Below, piece by piece: positions 1-12,300 of a DNA stretch of 64,000 bases. Positions within the stretch are counted from its first letter, which is position 1. Each line of letters starts with the position of its first letter. This DNA comes from Maea johnstoni. Taxonomy: Eukaryota > Annelida > Polychaeta > Spionida > Magelonidae. The notes beneath the pieces are model-generated. The model searched no databases, had not been told where the DNA came from, and worked only from the letters and a program-made list of their open reading frames with translations. The stretch is taken from NCBI GenBank assembly GCA_963942565.1, contig OZ012687.1:1924002-1988001 (forward strand), written 5' to 3'. The translations under genes and the position numbers were made by a program.

Positions 1-53
1 TTGTACAGAACAGTAAGCAGTAAAGCACACTTCAGCCAAGTACAAGCATAGTT

Positions 54-867
54 TCAGATGACCAAGGGCTCAGGTTAGCTCAACATCTACCCTTGACTAG
101 GGTAGAGGGGGAAGGGTTTCTCTTAGTTCAGATGACCAAGGGCTCAGGTTAGCTCAACATTTACCTTTGACTAGGGTAGAGGGGGAAGGGTTTCTCTTAG
201 TTCAGATGACCAGGGGCTCAGGTTAGCTCAACATCTACCCTTGACTAGGGTAGAGGGGGAAGGGTTTCTCTCAGTTCAGATGACCAAGGGCTCAGGTTAG
301 CTCAACATTTACCTTTGACTAGGGTAGAGGGGGAAGGGTTTCTCTTAGTTCAGATGACCAAGGGCTCAGGTTAGCTCAACATCTTCCCTTGACTAGGGTA
401 GAGGGGGAAGGGTTTCTCTTAGTTCAGATGACCAAGGGCTCAGGTTAGCTCAACATCTACCTTTGACTAGGGTAAAGGGGGAAGGGTTTCTCTTAGTTCA
501 GATGACCAGGGGCTCAGCTTAGCTCAACATCTACCCTTGACTATGGTTGAGGGGGAAGGGTTTCTCTTAGTTCAGATGACCAAGGGCTCAGGTTAGCTCA
601 ACATCTACCCATGACTAGGGTAGAGGGGGAATGGTTTCTCTTAGTTCAGATGACCAAGGGCTCAGGTTAGCTCAACATCTACCCATGACTAGGGTTGAGG
701 GGGAATGGTTTCTCTTAGTTCAGATGACCAAGGGCTCAGGTTAGCTCAACATCTACCCTTGACTAGGGTTGAGGGGGAAGGGTTTCTCTTAGTTCAGATG
801 ACCAAGGGCTCAGGTTAGCTCAACATCTACCCTTGACTAGGGTTGAGGGGGAAGGGTTTCTCTTATA
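54..867. repeat. 74 bp minisatellite, about 11 copies
   Basis: Head-to-tail copies of a 74 bp unit that opens with CAGATGACCAAGGGCTCAGG and closes with GGTTTCTCTTAGTT. Copies start near 54, 129, 203, 280, 352, 426, 500, 575, 649, 720 and 797. They differ by a few substitutions (for example CTACCC versus TTACCT, GGGTAG versus GGGTTG), so the array is fairly homogenised. A decayed partial copy follows to about 1010. It lies downstream of the visible RPAP3 exons and may sit in an RPAP3 intron. Confidence 0.93.
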
Positions 868-1010
868 TTTTAAACAAGGACCTTTACTTTGTTTTGTACA
901 CAGGTTCAGACAGGTTTAGGATTAGATCAACTCAACATCTACATATGACTAGGGAAGAGAAGGGGAGGGTTTCTCTTAGATATTAGACAAGGACATTTAC
1001 TTCATCTTAA

Positions 1011-3333
1011 ACACAGGTTCAGACAGCCTTGGGATAAGATTTTCTCCCACTCTAAGGTGTGTTCTCTGTTTAGGATAATTTAAAAGAAAAGTTGTCCTCA
1101 ATGGTTTGTCTTCAATGGGGTCAAAGGTCAAACTAGTGTAATTGTCCAATCAGATCCCTCAATTTCAGTCAAAGGGTCACTGCTGCTGGGTCAAAGGTAG
1201 TTACATAATCTCAACACTTCTATAGTGCTGGGGTAGAGAACGTGGAATTGAGACATCAATTACATGCCAGACCAACAAACTATCTGCAGTTCTAGCTTGC
1301 ACACAGCCTTCAACATAAAAAAGATTCAGAATACCCAGACACTTATATGACTAGGGTAGGGTAATTTGGAAAGGTTCTGAAGGAGAATCAGAATTTGAGC
1401 AAATATTTCTTTTAAATATTTTGTGAATAATTATGTTATTCCTCAGTATGAGTACAATAGACCCAACTGAAACAAGATGTAGGAATGGCTAGTGCGGGGA
1501 AACTATCATCTTACCCCAAGTCACAGGCAACATTCCCACACGCCTAGACTGGGATTCCTATTTTGCCTAGGATGCAGGGCCTGAGAATCCAACTGATATG
1601 CACCGTAAACTTGAAAAAGTTTTGCCATTTTTGAAAACTTGTGGTCTTGGAAATAATCAAACATTTACAAAATCGAATCAGATTTTGACTTGTCATGACT
1701 TGTTATTGCGAAACATATCTGTAGGGTCCAATGTACATTTTGAGATGGATGAGCCATGTTGGTCAAGTTCATCTAGACTTTAAGTTGCCTTGTAAGAGAA
1801 AAATGAACTTGGCAAGGAAAGGAAAATTTGACCATTGGCTAAATATCTCTTAAATTAAACAATGTATTATTTTCCGAAGCCCCAGGGAAAAAAAATCAGC
1901 TACATTTAAGCTGTTTATATATTCAACCATTGAATTACAGAAAGCTTTCAGAATTCAAAATTCATTTTAGACAATGAATTATTATTTCATTTTGCGAGCA
2001 GGCAATTAAGTTATTTGTGCAAATCTTACCAACATGAATAAAAATCAATTTCGGATAAGGGTTGACATCATTCATGTTGGGAAGTATTGTTGGCAGAAGA
2101 CCACATAGTTTTCAAAAGAGTGTTTAACACTAAATATTTTCCTTTCCTAACGTAGGTCAATAAAAAGCATGATTCACTAGAGTGTGACTTTGGTAGCATA
2201 CCTTTCAGGGCCTTATAAAACCAACAGGGTGTTTGCTAGGGTCATGTTAACTTCCTAACCCTGGAACACACACACCAGACGGAACACCTGATTATTTTGA
2301 TAGCAAAATTCTTAATAATATCAATATCAAGCAAATAATTTAAAATTATCACTTCAGAAAATGTTACTTTGATAAATAATATACATTTTCCCCCTTAATA
2401 AGTAAATACATCTTTATGGTTTTCATCTAAATTCATTTTTGTCTCCCTTGAAGAAGGGAATTGTTATGATTTGTTATGATTGTCATAGCAAGTCATAACA
2501 AAGAAATGTTATGATTGTCCATTTGGACATCCAGTTCTGGCGGAGGCCCTGCTACTGATGATAGAAGTTATTCAACCCATTCACGTCTGAGGCACCAAAA
2601 AACGCCCGATTATTTTGGTGAAATCTCTTTTAAAAGAGCAATTTTCAAAAAGTATATGAAAGAGGGATGTCCATCAGAACTCTACCTACAACTCTCTTTA
2701 GAATACTTTGCAAACACTTGTCAAGGATATCTCCAGGCATGAATGGGTTTATACTGTGTCCTTTTGTGAAACACCTGCAAGGTCTCAGTTCAAGAAAGCC
2801 ACGGGCAGATGTACATAATTCTACACTTAGTCTAATAAAATCCTCTGTGAATCAAGTGCTCTTGTTTGTGTTATTTATAATTGTAGACATATAGTTGCTT
2901 TTACCTTCAATCCACTTGAGCTAACATGGCCTTACACCTCTATGCATACTCCCTTTTCAAGATTGAAAATACATTTAAGATCACCTCTTCAGTGTTATTT
3001 GACCAACTTTTATAGGATCAGCTTTTAACTATTCTCCTATACATAACTTATCATTGTTTGTGTTAGACCACCTGCTTTTAAATTTGTATTTTGTTAATTG
3101 TTATTGTCTTTTATCTGCTGTATTAAGGCTTAATAATGACTAGCCCATTTTTACCATGGTGGAGGAAACAGGTAAAAAAAGACCATCTAACCTCAGGTCA
3201 ATGGCTATTTTCTCACACTTATGTTATTTTACCCCTAATTGCTTGCTAAAAGTAAATCATCCTTTATTTATTTACCATAACTCAGATGTTAATAGGTGAT
3301 ATATTTACAATAGAAGTATATGAAAAAGCCTAC
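1011..3333. other. Non-coding stretch, probably RPAP3 intron
   Basis: No coding exon can be supported on either strand. The RPAP3 exon at 3334-3431 ends with a split codon and a donor, so this stretch is at least partly intron. I looked on the minus strand for the rest of the RPAP3 C-terminal domain and did not find it. Around 1490-1560 there is a faint match to the SINE body seen better at 53.4 and 55.3 kb (a GTCAC...GGCAAC...GGATTC pattern). Confidence 0.5.
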
Positions 3334-6300
3334 CTGATGTAATAATCCTTCAAGGTCCTCAGGATGGTAAGAAAATTATCTGATTCCAGAGACTCTCCAA
3401 ATACTTTAGGATAGGTAGAGGGGTTTATTTGCTGTAAAGAACAAACAATGATTGCAATAAACCAATTACAATTTCATACATTTTGGTCTCAGAACCAACA
3501 TATCACTAAATTTAGAGCCTTCAAAGATTTCAAAGATCAAGCAGAGCAGTGCCATACATACAGAGAAACCTGCATTAGTTAAACAGCTGTAGCCCAGAAA
3601 GAAAATGTTCAACTTACACCAGTGTTCATCTTACACAAGTGTTCAACTTACACAAACGTTTAATTTACATAAGTATTCAACTTTCACGTGTTCAACTTAT
3701 GGAGGAATATCTTTAGCCTGAAATTTAGAAATATGTCTTTGTAGCTCATAAGAGAGTGAAAATTTTAAAGGTTTCCTTTTTTGCTAGATTCACAGATAAA
3801 AGTCTCAGTGGTTCAAATGGGAAAGTATCAACTTAGGATACTCCTATTTTTGCTTAAATATTAGTAAATTTGTCTCAGTCATTCAGAAGATAATGATCAA
3901 AGTTTTTCTAGAATATAAGAAAATAAGTCGCAGTGGTTCAAAAGGGGTTAAAGTGGTTTAGGCTGTTATCCAAGATTTACAAACTGGGTGTCCAAAATTG
4001 GCAACTGAAAAACTTTGGGGTGTCCTATTTTTTAAAGGAGACCACAATATACTAAGATTATATCCATAAACATAATATACATCTACTTATTGAAATAAGA
4101 CATAATATCCTTATACAATTTCATGGAATTGATATTCATGTGAAAAGATCCAATGATAGATATGAACATTACATTTTAAGAAATTGCTAACAAATGATTT
4201 GCATGTCCTGAGGGGAGATCCTTTAGCAGTTTGGGTGTCTATATGACACCCAGAAGCCCTGCTGGCTATGACTATGACACCCACTTTGAGACATGTTCAA
4301 CTTATAGAGGTTTTCAATTTACAGAGATGTTCAATTTTGCAAAGTGTTGAAGGTAGAGAGGTTTTGAGATGAGCGAGGTTCTAGTCTACCTTGATGTACT
4401 CATACAGACTCTCAGGGTGATTCCTCAGCACTTTGAAGTCCGCCTGGAACTGGAAGGAGGTGCTGGGAACGAGGGGAATTCTGGGTGATCTAGGACTTGT
4501 CTCTGGGGACGCAGCGACGCCCCCTTTGGCGATGCCCCCTCCTCCGCTGACCTCACAACCTGCTCCTTTCCTCACATCATCTTTACTTGATACACCATTT
4601 CCTTCACCACTATTTTTTTCAGCTGTTGCCTGATTCCCGCTTTTACATACATCCAGTTCCAATAGTTCAATTCTTGGCACTTCACTAGATGTTGCATTTC
4701 GTGCCAAATCAGCAGGACTTGTAATTTTTGTATTTGCCATCATGTCCGTAGTTTTATCCCCACTGTTATTGCCATCAGTGGTGTTTATTTCACCAGGATT
4801 GCTCGCTCCGGCAAACTTTTGGTTGAAGAGTTGATCGTCGTGCTGTGTTATTTTCTGTTTGGTTTGGCTCTGGGAGAGAAGGGTTTTTGTCATGGCCTGT
4901 TTCCTCTCCTCGACACCCTCCATGCCGATCTCCTCAATCTCAACCCTCCTCAGGGGCTTCTGAAAATAAAATACATTAAACCATTCAGCCTCAACGTGAA
5001 AATTAATCTCTCGATAAGAGATATATTCTATAATAAATTTGTGAAAGACTACTGAATAACTGGTATTTTTACCGGCATCTTATTTTTCACTATTTTTACG
5101 CTCCCCATGATAGTGCCATAATAACATCCTTCAAATAAATGTCCTGCTTCATATCTTTGCTTTGCTGAGTGCTCGAATGCACAAATTTAAAGTAGCACAA
5201 ATACTCTTCAGAAGGGCTCTAAAGCGGAATTTTTAGCACTCAAATTAAAGCTGTATACAGTAATGATTATACTTCCCTCAGGGGCTTCTGAAAATGCAAT
5301 AGATTAACCTACTCATGCTCAATGTGAAAATTAATAATTTTGGAAAAGACTATTGACTTTACCCTTCTTTTGGGGCTCCTAAAAATACAATACATTAAAC
5401 CATTCATGTTTGATGCTCAATGTGAAAATGATACATTTAAAAATAAATAAACAATATAAACTGTAAAGGATTATCAATAATTGATACCTTTTAAAATAGA
5501 TAAAGACCATAAACTATAAAAAGAGACTTCTTAAAATACAACAGATTAACTTATTCATGTACGGAACTCCATTTGTAAATCATTATTTGGATCAGTGACA
5601 TATTTGAAAAAAAATCAGGAATAATTATCAACTTTACCCTCCTCTTCTGAAAACAAAATATACAACCCATTCATCATTGGAGCTTAATTTGAGATTTGAT
5701 GTCTGGATCTGCGTCAATTTTGAATATGAATCAAGTATGAATAATTGATTCCCAAAAACTTTGAATAAAAGTTATTGGTTGAGGTCTAAAAATGTTGACT
5801 TCTATGTTTTATCTCAGGTAGGTTTTTACACATGTAGGAGAAAGATTTTCAGTATATCCTGCACGCATGCATTCTGGTACCTCCACCTTTAGTTGAATGT
5901 GATTAGGTATAAAAGCTGACCGTACCTGTGACCTGAGGTGAGCTGGCTTATGGATGGCACTCACTCTCCCTGATGGCTCTTCAGCTACCGGCTTAGCAAG
6001 CTGAAATGAGAAAAAACAAATGAATACCACATTCATCTGACCTAGTACATGCCCATCATATCAGCCTTTTACCTCTATTGCAGTGTTCATCTTCTCTACC
6101 TTAGTGTTCTACTACTGCATTTCAGTGTTCATCTTCTCTACCTTAGTGTTCTACTACTGCATTTCAGTGTTCTACGCCTCTATGTTAGTGTTCTACTATT
6201 ACTTTATTTCAGTGTTCTACTCCTCTACTTAAGTGTTCTACTTTCTTCATCCAATTTTCTACTTCACCATTGAATTGTTCTTCAGGCATTAAGTTTACTA

Positions 6301-9300
6301 TTGGACTTTTATCCAGCTTGCCTTATGGGTGAGCTGTGAAATATTCTAGCTCGCTCGAAAGTTTTCCAGCTTATCTGTAATGGAGGCATTGGTCTTGGGG
6401 TCACTAGATCTTGAGGATCATCATGCAGGGGATGTTTTATTCGCAATGCATCTTTAGTAATTGTAGGGATGTAGATGGCTATGAATGAGCAATCAGCACT
6501 AGAGGTAAACATTGTTCAGAGGCAGTCCTCCATTTTCATTCATCATGGGATGGTATAGAACAGAGTGAATAATTCTTGAATGAGCACTAGAGGTAAACAT
6601 TGTTCAGAGGCAGTCCTCCATTTTCATTCATCGTGCGATGGTATACTAGAGTGAATAATTCTTTACCTTTTCTACCTTTTCCAGTTCTAGCTTTGCCTGT
6701 TTGTTGTTGGGTTCCATCTTGAGTACCTGATTGAAATCCTGGGTGGCCTCTTTCAGTTTCCCGAGGCCGACCCTGGCTGCCCCTCGCCGCATGTAGGCCT
6801 TGGGGTAGCTCGGATCCAGCGCCAGCGCCATCGTACAGTCAACCTCGGCAGCACCATATCTACAAGCAGAAAAAAAACAGGCAATTTTTAAAAAAATTAC
6901 AATATATCAGAATGACTTATGAGAGTGATTTGTTATTTGTCTAATTATCATTTCTCTTGGCAGTATTTTCCAAACTTTGCTTTCAGCTTAAAGGTTTTAC
7001 AAAAATTGTCATTTTACAAAATATTTGAAGGAGAGTTGTTTGAAGTGTTCTTATTATCATTTCTCTTTCAAATATTTTCCAAACATTGCTTTCAGTTTGA
7101 AGATTTCACCAAAATCGTCAGGCTGCTTTTCGTCGCTGTAGGCAAAACTTATGATTTATCTATTTCAGTGTCTCACAGTGTGACAAATATAGCCCTAAAG
7201 GAAAGTAGAAAATAAGAGTGGATGTCAAATTTTCAGATTGAGAGTCAAAGTGCTGTATATGAATAATAGCCTAGTCAAGGTACACGAGTCTGAACTGCCC
7301 TCCAAGCATTTTAATCTTTATTTGTTGCAGGATGTCTCCTCAAAGGGAGTCATTCTAAGGAGGACCAGAATAATTAAAGGTACATGTCAAGTAGATTTGA
7401 AGTGCAACAAGCATAATTGTCCTAGACATCTGGCACTATAGTTATGAAGGTATAAACCAGATGCAGATATGTAAATAAAGAGGGTTCTTTTTACTCACTG
7501 TTCCAGCTTGAGTAATGCCATTGCCCTATTGGCTGGTAGGAGGGGGTTCGTGGGGTCATATTCAATTCCTCTTGTGTAGCACTCAATCGCCTCAGGGTAC
7601 TTGCCGCGCTTGAAGTTGTCATTTCCCTGGAAAAACGCTGATAATTAACTCATTTACATCTAAAATACACTCATAATTTAATATGGGAAATTTTGGCTCG
7701 TAAATTTTGGACCAGTACCAGTATGCAATACAATACCGATAGTGATATTGAATGGGGATATTGTATCGTATCAAAATAGGTAAGTATCATATAGCATCAT
7801 TTACATTAATTTATAATATATAGAAAATTGCCTTAATTGCTACCTGTACCTCTCAGTACAAAGGTTTTTCGCTAATCATGTTCGAATTTCTTTTTTTTTT
7901 GCTTCTTTTAATAGGATTTCGGTTTTGATTAATCATAAACTTGACCATTCAGAAATTGATATAACTATCCTTTATATTAAGAAAAAGTCAATTGTTCGAA
8001 AAAGATAATTCCAGTTTTGACAATGCAGAACTTCTTTCAAGAGATGAATATTTTCTTGTTCACAAGAATAAGATGCCAAATGTGTATTACCTACTGGTAA
8101 ATGGAAAGAGTTTTTTGTAGATTTCTCATTTTCAAAATTATATATATTCTTTTAATCTAATTCCTAAAACACTTGTCTAGGGCATATATTCTAGATGGGT
8201 AGATTCTCTGAATTGGGCTTAGAACAATTAACAAATTCTCTCCTTTTTAACCTAACACGCTTAACTGATCGCTTGCATCAACCTTCTTCACAGCAAGCAA
8301 TTTCTCCCATGTGAATAAAAGACCATTATCTGATTAGTAAATGCTCTAGCCTATAAAGATAAGTTCATACAATAAACACTGACGAGTGATGCAGATTACA
8401 GGTCTATATGACAAACACAGATGATAATATGCAGCTAATATCATCATATATCGCACTCTCGATCAGGGTGGGGCCGCCATCCTTGTGTTACTCGATCTTA
8501 GCGCTGCTTTCGATACAATCGATCACTCCATCCTTCTATCTATGATGGAGTCAGTTCTTGGAGTTAAAGGATCTGCTCTACAGTGGTTCAAATCGTACCT
8601 GCTAGGCAGGAAACAGAGGATTAAAATCAATGATGACTTCTCCGAAAATCAGGAAATCCTGTGGTCTGTACCACAGGGATCTGTGTTGGGTGCACTATTG
8701 TTCCTAATATACATCATACCTCTGGCACAGCTAATCCGAACCTACGGTCTGAACAATCATGGCTATGCTGATGACACCCAGCTCTGCTTATCATTCAAAA
8801 AGACAAGTGATAACGCAATAGTCAAACGTGAAATCCTAAATCTTGAGAAATGTTTGTGTGACATTAGTGTCTGGATGTCTCAGAACAAGCTGAAACTCAA
8901 CAATGACAAGACTGAAATCATTCTATTCGGCTCTAAGAAACACCTGGCTGAACTGAACATTAAGTCACTCTCTGTAGCGGGGACTGATGTGTCTGTTGCA
9001 TCTGAGCCTGTGCGGAATCTGGGAGCTATGTTTGACTCTCAACTGATCATGGCACTCCATGTCAAAAGTGTTGTCAAAAAATCTAGCTTTCACCTGAGAA
9101 ATATTGGAAAAGCGAGACGTGTGCTAACAGAAGATGCCACAAAAACAGTGATGCAGTCACTGGTGATGTCTCGTTTGGATTACTGCAATGCTCTCCTAAT
9201 TGGAATACAACAGGATTTGATTGCAAAGCTGCAGCGACTGCAAAACAGTGCAGCAAGGATAGTATCGAGAACCAGGAAGTATGAACATATCACACCTGTT

Positions 9301-12300
9301 CTCATCAAGCTTCACTGGCTACCAATCAAATTCCGCATCCAATTTAAGGTCCTACTGCTGGTATACAAGGCGCTCAATGGACTTGCACCTAAGTACATCA
9401 AGGAGCTGCTCGTGCCTTATAAACCCAGACGCCATCTACGATCAGAAGCTAAGGTCCTTCTGGATGAGCCTCGGACTAGACTCAAATTTGGAGATCGCGC
9501 TTTCTCCATTAGCGCACCGAGATTATGGAATGCGCTTCCACAACACCTGAAGAATTCTACATCGTGTCAGGCCTTCAAGAAGTGTCTCAAAACACACCTT
9601 TTCAGGCTCGCCCATTGAGGCGTTGTTGACTATGACTCAACCTATGACAATGTGCAGCGCTTTTGAACATTTTATGAATGGAAAAGGCGCTATATAAATT
9701 CCAATTATTATTATTATTATTATATTATCATAAGTAGATAAAACCTGACATAGATGATATACTATGAAGGGATTGGAATGTCTGTGACAAGCTGACATGT
9801 GACCAGATGTTCTTGGCTCTGATCTAAGAGATGAAATAATTCAGGCTGTCATATATATATTGCAGGCTTAGACCTTCATTGAGAAAACAAAATTTGTCCC
9901 ATATTTCTCTACTAAGTGCAATATCATCTGTACAAATATGAGTGCTGTGGGTCATAAAGATGTCAACTCTATAAACTAGTATTGTCTATATATAGGTCTC
10001 CAGACCTTTATCAATTTGTTTTATGAAGGTTTACATGATAGTGCCACCTGGTAGCAATTTTGTAACAATTCTTTTAACCAATTTTTGAATGTCAGCCATT
10101 AAAGATGCTGTGATCCAGGACTGTTTGTCTGTGCTCCAGGATTTGAATACTTGTATTTTGAATACTGTACTTTGAATACTGTATTCAAGGCTACCACGGT
10201 TCATTTCATTGAATTCATTTTGGTGTCTGAGTAGAAATGTGGGGTTACCTATTCAGCCCTGACTATTACAGTATGACAACTGCCCGGCAGACAAGGAACA
10301 CACTCAGCCATCCCAGTAGCCCAACCAGGCCAGTGGAAACACTGGGAGCTTTCTGTATTAGCACCGAGTAAGTCACGCTTCCCAAAATTGTCCTGGCCAG
10401 TAACAGAGGCTCTTGTATCAATGGTAAATACATCCTTGATAAACGTTGTGGCAGTATGTACTTTTTGGCTAATATAAGAGTTTGACTATCTTTGTTTATA
10501 GAGATTGGGCTAGTAAAATCTTCAAGTATGGCTAGTAGATTTTTCTTTGATACCAAATACTGCTATGAGATTTATTTTTGTATTGTTGTTGAATGACTAT
10601 GGAGAATAAAAATCCTGTTGCACATTTGTGCAATTTGAAATTTAAAAAAAAGTATGGCTAGTAGATATCAGATGCTACTAGCCCTAGCCGGTTCGTGGAA
10701 TTATTGGTTATTTTAATAGCCCGGACTAGGGACCAAAACTTAGGGAGGAGCAGGTGCTACTGTTGGAGACGTTCCAGATAGCACTTATGGTAGTATGTGA
10801 TACCAACATCAATATTTCATGCAGCACATGTGCAGCTTAAGTGCTATTCTACCCCCTGTGTAATAATACAAGCACATCAGGGGGTGATGTACTGATCAAC
10901 TTCTCATGTTGGGCAAATTGGGAGTACCAGTTCTAACATCTCTGTCAAAATATTTAACTTTCCTGACTGAATAATGAATTCTTGGAGAACATCGGAAAAC
11001 AGCTGTAATGTATATTTTATCTCGAAACGCCTAACTTTTGCAAATACACATTGAAGCATTTTATTCATCTGTTTTTCATACCTTGTTCAAACTTTAAAAT
11101 GATTGCTTAGTCAGGTATGATTTCTACTTATTAAGCTAGAGCCAAACTCATAATTCAATTATATCCCATCTTGGGCCATCTTATAGCAATTACTGGTTAC
11201 CCAAATGTATATATGGTTGTCTCAGGCCAGAGGTTGACCACGCTGCTCTTCCCTCATGTTGGCACTGAGCCACACCTCCCATCATGGTCTTAGCCAGCAG
11301 GGTGTCTGGGTGCCTTTTTGGACACCCAAACCATTAAAATGAACCCCTCAGGACACCCAAATATTTTTGTGTGGAATTTCTAAAAATCCCAATCTCATAA
11401 GCTTATAATTGAATTTTTTCATTTCCTTATAATTCCCATCACTTTGCTTAATGATATCATGCCTTATTTTGATAAATTTATACATGTTTATGGTTGAAAT
11501 ATGAGTATATCTGTGATCCCCCTTAAATATTTGGACGCCCAAATATTTTACAACTGCCAATTTTAGGCACCCAGTTTCTAAATCCTGGCTAAGACACTGC
11601 GTCTCATACCTGGTCCTTTTCTATAAGTGCCTGCTGTTTTTTTCTCTCTATCTCCCACTCCTCATCCGTTTCATACTCGCTGCTAGACTTGGAGTCGCTA
11701 TCTCCAATCTCAGCCAGAGCTTCATCCTTCAAATAAAGCAAGAAATATCAGTAATTAGTAATTACCTTAACAATTACTGTACCATCAAGATACATTTAAC
11801 CCTCACACAAGGGCCTTGGCCAGCAAGCCACAGGTACATCATTTGGATTCTCAAAACTTTAAAGATCACACATCAGGACAGCCACATGTGTTGGATCAAT
11901 TTCTAAAAAATGTCAAGCGCAAGCTGAAAATTGGAAAAAATAAAATATTATGTTTTTTCTGATGAAGAAAATATATGAGACTGTGATCAGAATATATTGT
12001 GGAATACTTTCACCCTTAACAATAAGATAACCAAATAATTGTCATTGCACAATTTGGACACAAGTCTCAAATCCAGACTAAGATATTGCTTTACATGCTA
12101 ACTATAAGATAACAATTGAGAATTTAAGCAGAGAGTCACAGCTGATAAGGTTGCACATGCAGTGCTTAAAGTTAAGGAATCCCATTAGTTATTAATTGAT
12201 TTGAATAAATCTGGTTTTAACAAAAGATATGAACTACAACATATGGGTTGAGAAATGTATGTTTTTGGAATCTAACTAATTTACATTTTATAACTGGAAA

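Noticed and set aside
1-3333. Terminal RPAP3 exon
   Set aside because: I looked on the minus strand for the rest of the RPAP3_C domain after DYYI and found no matching block with splice sites; it is probably beyond the left edge.
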